From Alphaproteobacteria bacterium (GTDB lineage Bacteria; Pseudomonadota; Alphaproteobacteria; ATCC43930; CGMCC-115725): a stretch of DNA of 6,043 nucleotides. Below are positions 1 through 5,630 of the stretch, piece by piece; the stretch's first letter is position 1; each line of letters starts with the position of its first letter. The notes below the pieces were generated by a model. The model was given only the letters and a program-made list of their open reading frames with translations, did not search any database and was not told where the DNA came from. The stretch covers positions 1-6,043 of the forward strand of contig JASHUO010000212.1 in assembly GCA_030039975.1 (NCBI GenBank), read 5' to 3'. A program made the position numbers and the translations under genes.

Positions 1-1694
1 GTCGGCGCCGCCAGCTCCGCGAGACCGAGGTCGCGCAACAGCGCGGCATAGGGCTCCCAGCCACCGCCGGTCGCAAGCGCCAGCACCGGAACGCCGCAGG
101 CCAAGGCCTCGGCGGCCATGCGCGCCGAGCCGCTGCGCCGCGGCGCCAGCGCCACATCGACCTCGCGATAGAACTCGTCCGCCTGAGCGGCCGAGACGAG
201 GTCGATACGGCCGGCGAGCTCGCCGAAGCGCCGGACCAGCCGGGCGACATTGGCGGGAGTATCGAGGTCGTTGCCGCGCAGCAGTATCTTCGCGCCCGGT
301 GCCGCGGCGAGCACGCTGCGCCACAACTCCGCGGTTACGTCATCGATCTGCGCCAGTGGCACATCGCTGCCAAATCGGCAATCGCGGTCGGGGATGTGCG
401 CGCGCCGGCGCGTCCAGTCGCGCAGCAGCGGATAGGCTCCGCCGGTGGGCTGCCAGCAGGCGATCCCCGCCGTTGCCGCGCGCTGCCCGATGACGGCGTC
501 GTAGATGCGGCCATCGAGACCGGGGGAAGCGCCGATCCAGGCCACGCGCAACGCCGTGTCGAGGCGCGCGAGCGCCCGCAGCGCCTCCGGCGCGGCAAAG
601 CCGCAGACGTCGATCACCACGTCGAGCGCGTCGCTGGCGAAGGTCTTGGCCAGCGTCGCGTGGTCGATGTCGGTGATGTCGCGCCACTTGTCGAAGGCGC
701 CGGCGAGCGCCGCGTTCTCGTCCCAGGCTTGTGCGCCGCGCCCGTAGCCGATGACGATGGTGCCGCGCTGGCGATGCGCGCGCGCTACCGCGGCAACCGC
801 CGCGGCATCGCCGGGATCGCCAACATGCGACACCAGATATCCCACAACCAGCGCCGTACCGGGGCGCCGCAGGCGCCGCGCCTTGGCCGGCCGGGTGAAG
901 CGGTCCGCCCAATCCTTGACCCGGGCGTCGCGCTGCTCCAGCGCGACGCCAAGCCAAGGCGAGTCGGCGATGTGCGCGGCGGCGATCGCCGCCTCTGCGG
1001 GAGCCGCGACGCAAGCGCGTTCATGCCAGCGGGCGGCCGCCTCGGCCTCGCCGACAGCTGCCAAGCAGCGCCCCATCAGGCTCATCACGGCGGGAGCCGG
1101 CGCGTCGGCGCGCGTCAGTGGCTCGAGCGTCTCAATGGCCGAAGCCGCCCGCCCGGCTTCCAGCAGCAACCCGGCATAGAACTCCCGTCCCTCCGCATCC
1201 CGGGGCGCCACCTGAACCTGCTGGCGCGCCTTGTCGAGCGCCTGCGTGCGCTTGCCGCCGGCGAGCAGCAGCCGTGACTGCGCGAGCAAAGGCTTGTCCT
1301 CGATCGACAGGAAGGCCCGGCCAAAGGACGGGAAGGCCGGCGGAATCCAACCGTGCATGATCGGATCAGGGCCAAGCGCGGTTGCGACCTTGCCGTAGAA
1401 GAGGCTGTCGATCAGCTCGCCCGATTGCGCGTAGAGCGAGGCCAGCACCTCCGCCACCGTCCCATTGTTGGGATCGCGATCGAAGCAGGACTGCGTCAGC
1501 GCCAGCGCCTGCGCGATGTCGCGCATGTGCCAGGCGGCAAGCGCCGTGAGGAACTGGAGGCGCAGAGCGTCGCCATCGTGGGTCTCGGCGACGCGGAGCG
1601 CGGCGAGGGCCGCCTCGATGTCGCCCAGCCCGAGGTGATGCGCGGCCTCGGCGACCGCCTCGGAAACCGGGAGAGGAGAGCTACGTCCGTCCAC
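1..1694 (-). CDS. TPR + OGT/SPINDLY-like glycosyltransferase, FlmG-like candidate flagellin glycosyltransferase (partial, C-terminus beyond window)
   Basis: An uninterrupted frame runs from a GTG at 1694 to the window edge, giving 564 codons plus two bases. The GTG is chosen because AGGAG lies 10 nt upstream and an in-frame stop lies just beyond. Residues 25-111 and 147-233 look like helical TPR-type repeats (for example GEAEAAARWHERACVAAPAE). From about 280 the protein follows the OGT (GT41) GT-B fold: GYLVSHVGDPGD, DVVIDVCGFA (358-367), VAWIGASPG (384-392), FGSDVPLAQIDDVTAELW (441-458) and VALAPRRSGSARMAAEALACGVPVLAL (514-540). Caulobacter FlmG, a TPR plus glycosyltransferase protein, glycosylates flagellins, so the position 19 nt after flaF supports the same job by inference. 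Several residues that contact UDP in OGT look replaced. The fold is fairly certain; substrate and sugar donor are not. Confidence 0.85.
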   Translation of the reverse strand, partial: MDGRSSPLPVSEAVAEAAHHLGLGDIEAALAALRVAETHDGDALRLQFLTALAAWHMRDIAQALALTQSCFDRDPNNGTVAEVLASLYAQSGELIDSLFYGKVATALGPDPIMHGWIPPAFPSFGRAFLSIEDKPLLAQSRLLLAGGKRTQALDKARQQVQVAPRDAEGREFYAGLLLEAGRAASAIETLEPLTRADAPAPAVMSLMGRCLAAVGEAEAAARWHERACVAAPAEAAIAAAHIADSPWLGVALEQRDARVKDWADRFTRPAKARRLRRPGTALVVGYLVSHVGDPGDAAAVAAVARAHRQRGTIVIGYGRGAQAWDENAALAGAFDKWRDITDIDHATLAKTFASDALDVVIDVCGFAAPEALRALARLDTALRVAWIGASPGLDGRIYDAVIGQRAATAGIACWQPTGGAYPLLRDWTRRRAHIPDRDCRFGSDVPLAQIDDVTAELWRSVLAAAPGAKILLRGNDLDTPANVARLVRRFGELAGRIDLVSAAQADEFYREVDVALAPRRSGSARMAAEALACGVPVLALATGGGWEPYAALLRDLGLAELAAP

Positions 1695-1704
1695 GGCGGG
1701 ACGT

Positions 1705-1709
1705 CTCCT
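1705..1709 (-). promoter_or_regulatory. Ribosome binding site deciding the GTG start of the TPR-OGT gene
   Basis: The minus strand reads AGGAG here, 10 nt before GTG at 1694. The site lies in the 19-nt gap after the flaF stop codon. No ATG follows in frame until about residue 57, which would cut into the first TPR-like helices, so the GTG is preferred. Confidence 0.7.
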
Positions 1710-1713
1710 GCGC

Positions 1714-2133
1714 TCAGACGCTCTCGCTCAGACGCGGCGCCACAGGCGGCGATGCGTTCGCCGCCTTGCTCGCTGCCATGCGTTGGCCTTCGAGCAGCCC
1801 TTCGCCGATCCGGCGGTTGATCATGACCAGGACGTCAATCTTGGCAGGATCGGGATTGCCCAGGACCTGCGCCGTATGACGGTCGATGAAATTGGCGAGC
1901 CCGAGCAGGTTACGGCGCACCTCGTTCGGCACGGTGCACGCGGCATCGACGAGGCTTGCCTGGAAGATCGTCCACAAGCGCCAGTTCTGCCGCACCGCCT
2001 TCAGCAGCTCGCTCTTGTCCTGCGTCTTCCCCGCCTCCATCAGTCTCGCCGCCTCGAGCAGCGCCCAGGCCTCGGTCTTCGCCGGATTACCCGGCGCGGG
2101 CATCCTCGCGTATTTCTGTGCCGGTGGCGCCAT
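1714..2133 (-). CDS. flaF: FlaF, flagellar biosynthesis regulator
   Basis: This encodes 139 residues with the FlaF family pattern: an N-terminal helix rich in Glu/Ala (TEAWALLEAARLMEA), a NWRLWTIFQASLVD core, then PNEVRRNLLGLANFIDRHT and a C-terminal INRRIGEGLLEGQ. In Caulobacter, FlaF is needed for flagellin synthesis or export and works opposite FlbT; it is a small cytoplasmic protein found in alphaproteobacterial flagellar loci. The ATG at 2133 is chosen because a strong CTCCT-type site (minus strand AGGAG) sits 7 nt upstream; a second ATG at 2103 lacks such a site. The start lies inside flbT, a 47-nt overlap, so translation of the two is probably coupled. The extended Pro/Ala-rich tail (about 120-139) looks disordered. 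Confidence 0.93.
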   Translation of the reverse strand: MAPPAQKYARMPAPGNPAKTEAWALLEAARLMEAGKTQDKSELLKAVRQNWRLWTIFQASLVDAACTVPNEVRRNLLGLANFIDRHTAQVLGNPDPAKIDVLVMINRRIGEGLLEGQRMAASKAANASPPVAPRLSESV

Positions 2134-2509
2134 TCAAAATCTCCTGCTCCTTGGCGATGAGCTGCTTTGCCGTCTTGAGAGCGGTGTAGAGCTGACCCGC
2201 CGCCAGCTCCTGCTCGATCTTGTGCAGCAGCGGCCGAGTGCTTGGCGCCGCTTGGGAGAATTCTGCTAAAAAGCGATGAATGATGGGTAAATAGAGAGCG
2301 CTGTTTCCGGGAAAGAGGTATAGGCACTGCACGGCAAAATAGATGCGTCGCGCCGGCGTCGTCGCCGCCTCTTCGGTGATGATGTCCTTCTCGCGCAGCA
2401 GCGCCGCCTCATTGTGCACGACAAGCTTCGCGGCGTGATGGCTGTTCTGCAGCACGACGCCGTTGACGATCAGTTTCTCGCCGGGCTTCAAATTAATGGT
2501 GAGTGGCAT
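2087..2509 (-). CDS. flbT: FlbT, post-transcriptional regulator of flagellin
   Basis: This encodes 140 residues, a normal FlbT length. Family hallmarks are the N-terminal MPLTINLKPGEKLIVNGVVL, the central LLREKDIITEEAATTPARRIYFAVQCLYL and a helical C-terminal half ending in LIAKEQEIL. In Caulobacter, FlbT acts on the flagellin mRNA leader and lowers translation when flagellum assembly is incomplete; in some rhizobial relatives it acts as an activator. The frame stays open 30 codons further upstream, but the ATG at 2509 is preferred because homology begins exactly at MPL and GGAGAGG precedes it. The last 47 nt overlap flaF. A CtrA-like motif sits 52-66 nt upstream, so flbT may have its own promoter. 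Confidence 0.95.
   Translation of the reverse strand: MPLTINLKPGEKLIVNGVVLQNSHHAAKLVVHNEAALLREKDIITEEAATTPARRIYFAVQCLYLFPGNSALYLPIIHRFLAEFSQAAPSTRPLLHKIEQELAAGQLYTALKTAKQLIAKEQEILNGATGTEIREDARAG
2141..2152 (-). promoter_or_regulatory. Tandem ribosome binding sites for flaF inside flbT
   Basis: The minus strand reads AAGGAGCAGGAG, two successive AGGAG cores, with the second 7 nt before the flaF ATG at 2133. These bases also encode the Lys-Glu-Gln-Glu near the FlbT C-terminus, which fixes the overlapping start. Confidence 0.65.
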
Positions 2510-2561
2510 CCGACGCCCTCTCCGTGCGCTCGTTTCGAGACACGATCGTCGCGCGGGTTGG

Positions 2562-2576
2562 TTAACATCGTGATAA
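2562..2576 (-). promoter_or_regulatory. Possible CtrA-binding site upstream of flbT
   Basis: The minus strand reads TTAT-CACGATG-TTAA followed by C, matching the CtrA consensus TTAA-N7-TTAA(C) at seven of eight core positions. It lies in the AT-rich part of the otherwise GC-rich 105-nt gap between the glycosyltransferase-like gene and flbT, 52-66 nt before the flbT ATG. CtrA is a known regulator of flagellar genes in many alphaproteobacteria. Binding here is inferred from the motif alone, and no clear -10/-35 pair is visible. Confidence 0.35.
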
Positions 2577-2614
2577 CGGGCCACGCGCATCGCCCGCACG
2601 CGGCCCCGTAAGAT

Positions 2615-3385
2615 CTAAGCCGTGGCCGGAAGCGGAACCGGACGGAATTGCGTGGCGAAGTCGCCGGAAAAGGCGATAGGCCCGACATGGGTGAGCTTGC
2701 TCTCGACGTCGATCCAGATCTCGCCGCCACACGCGGTCCATCGCCGGCAGAAGGCATAGTCTTCCGAGAGATAAGTGCCGCTCGCGGGGTCGATCATCGT
2801 GTCCCACAGCGCGTAGCGATTGGGGCTGTTGCCGAGCGGATCTGTCGTGGTGCTCGTGCGCCGATACTGCAACTCCGGATGGGCCTGACACAGTGCGGTC
2901 AAGGCCTGACGCCGGATCAGGAGGAAGCCGGTGCCGGCGTAGCGCACCTTGACGAAGCCGTTGCGCGCGATGATCCGCGACGGATCCTCCACTTCAAAGA
3001 CGTATTCGAGCGCCGTCGATTGCGGCGCGGCCAGGCCCGCGGCAACGACCTCGCGAACCCTCTGCCAGTCGATGCGCTTGGCCGGATAGGCGCCTGCGGT
3101 GACGTCGGCATCGAACGCGAGCAGCCGAAACACCTGTGCCGGATCGAAGCCGATATCGGCGTCGATGAAGAGGAGATGCGTCGCGTCCGGACGATCGAGA
3201 AAATGCGCGACCAGATCGGCTCGCGCACGGGTGATCAAAGCGTCGCCGCCCAGCATCAGCCACTCGAAATCGACCGATTGCGCCCGGCAGGCGGTCTGCA
3301 GCCTGAGCATCGAATTGGCATAGGCGGTCGTGACCTGACCGCCAAAACAGGGCGTTGCAACGAACAGGCTCGCACGAGCAGACAT
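2615..3385 (-). CDS. GT-A-fold (GT2/Anp1-like) glycosyltransferase-like protein
   Basis: This encodes 256 residues. An N-terminal strand (SLFVATPCFGGQV, 6-18) resembles the nucleotide-sugar-binding start of GT-A proteins. LLFIDADIGF (71-80) carries a DAD motif (75-77) of the type that coordinates the metal and sugar nucleotide. AGTGFLLIRR (150-159) and LSEDYAFCRRW (206-216) match the acceptor and catalytic-region pattern of family 2 enzymes, followed by THVG (232-235). There is no signal peptide or membrane segment, so it is probably cytosolic. The ATG at 3385 is chosen because GGAGG lies 5 nt upstream; a GTG two codons earlier overlaps that site. It sits 60 nt after the sulfotransferase and before flbT, so a role in flagellin or glycan modification is inferred. 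Donor and acceptor are unknown. Confidence 0.75.
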   Translation of the reverse strand: MSARASLFVATPCFGGQVTTAYANSMLRLQTACRAQSVDFEWLMLGGDALITRARADLVAHFLDRPDATHLLFIDADIGFDPAQVFRLLAFDADVTAGAYPAKRIDWQRVREVVAAGLAAPQSTALEYVFEVEDPSRIIARNGFVKVRYAGTGFLLIRRQALTALCQAHPELQYRRTSTTTDPLGNSPNRYALWDTMIDPASGTYLSEDYAFCRRWTACGGEIWIDVESKLTHVGPIAFSGDFATQFRPVPLPATA

Positions 3386-3445
3386 TCTCACCTCCGGCGG
3401 CCAACGCCTAAATTGTCATGGTCAACGGCTGCTGCAGGGCCTGCT

Positions 3446-4222
3446 TCACGCGAAGGCGGGTGCGGCCGTGTTCTCGACCAGGCGCCGGTACCGGGTGTGC
3501 AGCAGGAGCCGGCAAATCTCGTCGTAATTTGCGATCCGCCGCGCTGCGTTCGGCCCGCGCTCGAACTTGAGCTCGCCCGACCCGGTTTTGCCCGCCGTCT
3601 GGGCGACCGCCCGATCGATGCTCGCTTCAGGCAGGCCCAGGAAATCGAGGAGACGCCGCATGACCTCGACACGACCGAGATCATGGTACTCGAGCGCGAA
3701 GACATGCCCGGGATCAGCAAGCATCAGCGCTTCCTCGATCATCATGTAATTCCGCTCGATGGTGTGGAAATCGTCCAACAGAACATTGGGAGGGACCGTC
3801 ACCCGGGCTTCATCGGGAACCCGCCCCCAGGTCACCTGCCCGAAATGGGCCGACGCCAGCAGGAAGGACAGGTATTGCTCGAGCACATTGTCGCGCCAGA
3901 GAAAGATCTTCCGCCACTGGGGATTGGCGCAGACATGCTGCAACAGCTTCGCGCCGTGCCGCGGAAAATGCTTGAACCCGAACCAGCGGCAATCGCCGAC
4001 ATCCTGCTCGAGCCGCTGGAGATAGGCCAGCGGGTCGCTGTCGCGCACGCCAATGTCGAGCAGGCCTCGATCGCTGGTCCGGTGGTGCCGCAGCATGATC
4101 TCGTTGGGATGAAACACTTCCGACAGGCAGCGGACGCCGTCGATGGCGTCGAGGTAGTCGACGAGATAGGTCGAGCCGGTCCGCGGCAGCGAGACGATGA
4201 CGAAGGACTGATGCTGAGCCAT
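3446..4222 (-). CDS. PAPS-dependent sulfotransferase family protein
   Basis: This encodes 258 residues. SLPRTGSTYLV (11-21) is the 5'-phosphosulfate-binding loop of sulfotransferases, directly after the first strand (SFVIV). FLWRDNVLEQYLS (107-119) fits the 3'-phosphate-binding region, with R110 and S119 as the likely contact residues. The FGFKHFP segment (81-87) between them is typical of bacterial carbohydrate sulfotransferases. The enzyme would move sulfate from PAPS to a hydroxyl, most likely on a sugar, less likely on a tyrosine. The ATG at 4222 is chosen because the PAPS loop starts ten residues later and GAGG lies 8 nt upstream; the frame stays open to 4528, but that would run through the flagellin terminator. 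It is the first gene after the flagellin and probably leads the operon with the GT-A gene. Family is firm; the acceptor is inferred. Confidence 0.85.
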   Translation of the reverse strand: MAQHQSFVIVSLPRTGSTYLVDYLDAIDGVRCLSEVFHPNEIMLRHHRTSDRGLLDIGVRDSDPLAYLQRLEQDVGDCRWFGFKHFPRHGAKLLQHVCANPQWRKIFLWRDNVLEQYLSFLLASAHFGQVTWGRVPDEARVTVPPNVLLDDFHTIERNYMMIEEALMLADPGHVFALEYHDLGRVEVMRRLLDFLGLPEASIDRAVAQTAGKTGSGELKFERGPNAARRIANYDEICRLLLHTRYRRLVENTAAPAFA

Positions 4223-4487
4223 GAGTTCACCCTCGCGAGGACGCAGGTGCCGGCGTTCGATGCCAGCAGCGGCGATCGGATTGCGGCCGCCGCACGCGCT
4301 TTCCTCGTTGTCGCCAATCAACCTTAACTTTCGACTAATGCGCTCGATGGCGGGCTCGCCTGCGCGCCGGGCTGACGCCGCCTCATTCGCGTCGGCGAGA
4401 CGCCTGCGCGGAGCCGGTTGCCCCGTGCCCCGCGCCGTCTCGACGCCGCGGTCCCATCCGGCCAAATTGGCATGCTCAAAGCGCGCC
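4223..4487. other. Gene-free region between the flagellin terminator and the sulfotransferase
   Basis: No credible gene is seen in these 265 nt on either strand. The stretch is GC-rich except for an AT-rich island near 4315-4340, which holds a CtrA-like motif. No good sigma-54 (GG-N10-GC with TGGC/TTGC) match was found by eye. It should hold the promoter of the sulfotransferase-led operon, because the flagellin terminator isolates that operon from upstream transcription. Confidence 0.5.
4324..4338 (-). promoter_or_regulatory. Possible CtrA-binding site upstream of the sulfotransferase operon
   Basis: The minus strand reads TTAG-TCGAAAG-TTAA, seven of eight core positions of TTAA-N7-TTAA, about 100 nt before the sulfotransferase ATG. 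It is the only AT-rich patch in the gap. Like the site upstream of flbT, it is a motif match only. Confidence 0.3.
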
Positions 4488-4523
4488 AAAAAAAAGAATG
4501 GGCGGCCCAAAGGCCGCCCATTC
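4488..4523 (-). terminator. Rho-independent terminator of the flagellin gene
   Basis: Read on the minus strand, GAATGGGCGGCC pairs perfectly with GGCCGCCCATTC (12 bp) around a TTTG loop and is followed by eight T residues. It starts 22 nt after the flagellin stop codon. There is no T-run on the other side, so it works in the flagellin direction only. It separates the highly expressed flagellin message from the sulfotransferase operon. Confidence 0.95.
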
Positions 4524-4545
4524 CTCATTGGCCGGAAGATACGGC

Positions 4546-5418
4546 TTAGTGGAAGAGGCGCAGAACGTTGGACTCCGACTGAGTCGCGATCGACAGCGAC
4601 TGAATCGCGAGCTGCTGCTGCGTCTGCAACGTGACGAGATTGGTGCTCTCCACGTTGACGTCGGCAACGGTCAGCTTGTCCGCGCCGCCCTGCAGGGTGG
4701 TGATGTACTGGCTGGTGAAGTCCAGCCGGGTGTTCAGGAAGGTGACGTTGCCGCCGAGCGACTGGGCATCCGACTGAGAGGTGCCGATCGCCGCCTGCAG
4801 CACGTTGAACGCGTTGTTGAAGATCGACGTCTTGTTGCTGACCGTCGACCAGCCCTTGGAGAGGCCGGTAAAGCTGGTGGCAAGGTGAGACGCCTTGGAG
4901 ATCTTGGCCGCGGTGACCAGCTTGCTGACCAGCTGGTTCGTGCCGTGAATCTTCAACAGCGAGCTAGAGGTCGTGCTGAACTGAACCGTCAGCACCGACG
5001 CGGTCGAGTTCACCAGGTTCAAGCCCTGATAGGACGCGTCGTTGACCAGGTTGTTGAGCTGCGCGGCCAGGGTGTCGAACTGCTGCGCCGAGGCTTTCTG
5101 CTGCGACGCGGTTTCGGTCTTGGCCGAGTCGAGAAGACCCTGCAGCTGCTGGAGGATCGTCACGACGCTCTGGCTGGCTTGCGTAGCCGTGGTCAGAGAC
5201 GAGATCGACTGATCGATGCTCGCCTTGTACTCCGACAACGCGCTCGCGCGGTTATTGAGCGATTGGGCCTGGAAGAACGACACCGCGTTGTCCACGGCGC
5301 TCGCGACCTTGAGGCCGGTTGCGAGAGCTTCCTGCGTTGTCGAGGTCGTGTTGCCGATGCCCTGCAGCGAGAGCAGGTTCTGCCGGGTTGCGGCAGTGAG
5401 AACGACGTTACTGGACAT
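4546..5418 (-). CDS. Flagellin (FliC/FljK type), short form
   Basis: This encodes 290 residues forming the filament subunit, exported by the flagellar type III apparatus. The N-terminal D0/D1 region begins MSSNVVLTAATRQNLLSLQ and continues with LATGLKV..A.DNAVSFFQAQSLNNRA (32-59). The C-terminal D1/D0 helices (about 205-290) include FLNTRLDFTSQYI, ADVNVESTNLVTLQTQQQL and a terminal SESNVLRLFH. The short middle (about 138-200) leaves no room for large D2/D3 domains. It is unusually rich in Ser and Thr and could hold glycosylation sites; tyrosines occur only at 64, 130 and 238, and there is no cysteine. AAGGA lies 9 nt before the ATG. Expression is set by an upstream sigma-54 promoter with FlbD-like palindromes and ended by a strong terminator. 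FlbT and FlaF downstream probably control its translation. Confidence 0.97.
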   Translation of the reverse strand: MSSNVVLTAATRQNLLSLQGIGNTTSTTQEALATGLKVASAVDNAVSFFQAQSLNNRASALSEYKASIDQSISSLTTATQASQSVVTILQQLQGLLDSAKTETASQQKASAQQFDTLAAQLNNLVNDASYQGLNLVNSTASVLTVQFSTTSSSLLKIHGTNQLVSKLVTAAKISKASHLATSFTGLSKGWSTVSNKTSIFNNAFNVLQAAIGTSQSDAQSLGGNVTFLNTRLDFTSQYITTLQGGADKLTVADVNVESTNLVTLQTQQQLAIQSLSIATQSESNVLRLFH

Positions 5419-5468
5419 AGGAAATCATCCTTTCTGGGTGAGGAGAAGAGGGCCGCTTCGCGACCCGC
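5419..5468 (-). promoter_or_regulatory. Flagellin mRNA leader with a potentially masked ribosome binding site
   Basis: If transcription starts about 12 nt after the -12 element, the leader is about 50 nt. The Shine-Dalgarno AAGGA (5428-5432) can pair through AGGA with TCCT directly before the ATG (5419-5422; 5-nt loop), or with a second TCCT further upstream (5441-5444). Pairing is only 4 bp either way, so masking without a bound protein would be weak. In Caulobacter the flagellin leader is the target of FlbT, which makes this the likely control region; that is inference. Confidence 0.4.
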
Positions 5469-5479
5469 GACAAGCGCTC

Positions 5480-5494
5480 GCAACGCCCATGCCA
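5480..5494 (-). promoter_or_regulatory. Sigma-54 (-24/-12) promoter of the flagellin gene
   Basis: The minus strand reads TGGCATGGGCGTTGC, compared with the consensus TGGCACG-N4-TTGC. The invariant GG-N10-GC spacing is exact, and only one of the eleven specified bases differs (T for C at position six). It lies 61 nt before the flagellin ATG, placing the transcript start near 5468. Palindromes suited to an enhancer-binding protein are found about 115-170 nt upstream of that start. Confidence 0.85.
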
Positions 5495-5525
5495 TGGCGC
5501 AGCGCAAAAGGCGGTGTCTCAGAGG

Positions 5526-5539
5526 CGCGGAAATCCGCG
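5526..5539. promoter_or_regulatory. 14-bp palindrome between sigma-54 promoter and enhancer sites
   Basis: CGCGGA-AA-TCCGCG is a perfect inverted repeat with 6-bp arms, centred about 64 nt upstream of the predicted transcript start. This is where a DNA-bending or second regulatory protein often sits in sigma-54 promoters. It does not match the TGCCG half-sites and I do not recognise its binder; it could be chance in GC-rich DNA. Confidence 0.3.
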
Positions 5540-5576
5540 GCTTTCTCTGCAAAAGTCGATGGTTTGAGCGACTGAT

Positions 5577-5591
5577 CGGCAAACTTTGCCG
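5577..5591. promoter_or_regulatory. FlbD-like enhancer palindrome 1
   Basis: CGGCAA-ACT-TTGCCG (plus strand) is a perfect 6-3-6 inverted repeat, extendable to 7-1-7. It is centred about 116 nt upstream of the predicted transcript start. It resembles, from memory, the ftr elements bound by FlbD at Caulobacter sigma-54 flagellar promoters. Confidence 0.65.
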
Positions 5592-5599
5592 GGCGATTG

Positions 5600-5614
5600 C
5601 TGCCGGGTCGGCAG
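5600..5614. promoter_or_regulatory. FlbD-like enhancer palindrome 2 (half-sites inverted)
   Basis: CTGCCG-GGT-CGGCAG (plus strand) is a perfect 6-3-6 inverted repeat using the same TGCCG half-site but in the opposite arrangement to its neighbours. It is centred about 139 nt upstream of the predicted start. Confidence 0.45.
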
Positions 5615-5630
5615 ATTTTTCTCAGCGAGG

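Noticed and set aside
396..1277. Plus-strand open frame of 293 codons
   Set aside because: It is the antisense shadow of the TPR-OGT gene, whose minus-strand frame shows clear family motifs over the whole stretch.
2510..2599. 30-residue N-terminal extension of FlbT
   Set aside because: The extension is Arg-rich, has no counterpart in FlbT proteins and would cover the CtrA-like site; the family N-terminus MPL and a ribosome binding site fit 2509.
2578..2606. GC-rich hairpin after the glycosyltransferase-like gene (GGGCC/GGCCC arms)
   Set aside because: The stem is interrupted by a bulge and has no T-run on the minus strand, so it is not supported as an intrinsic terminator; it may be chance in GC-rich sequence.
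2648..4327. Long plus-strand open frame of 559 codons
   Set aside because: It is antisense across the glycosyltransferase-like and sulfotransferase genes, has no recognisable family motifs and is Arg/Gly/Asp-rich as expected from the complement of GC-rich coding DNA.
4223..4528. N-terminal extension of the sulfotransferase by 102 residues
   Set aside because: It would pass through the perfect flagellin terminator, and the PAPS loop is expected near the N-terminus.
5454..5476. Hairpin near the start of the flagellin leader (CGCT/AGCG plus TCGCG/CGCGA)
   Set aside because: The predicted transcript start near 5468 falls inside it, so the full hairpin would not be in the RNA.
5600..5620. Possible plus-strand terminator: hairpin followed by ATTTTTC
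   Set aside because: No plus-strand gene leads into it; the stem is only 6 bp and is better explained as part of the TGCCG palindrome array.
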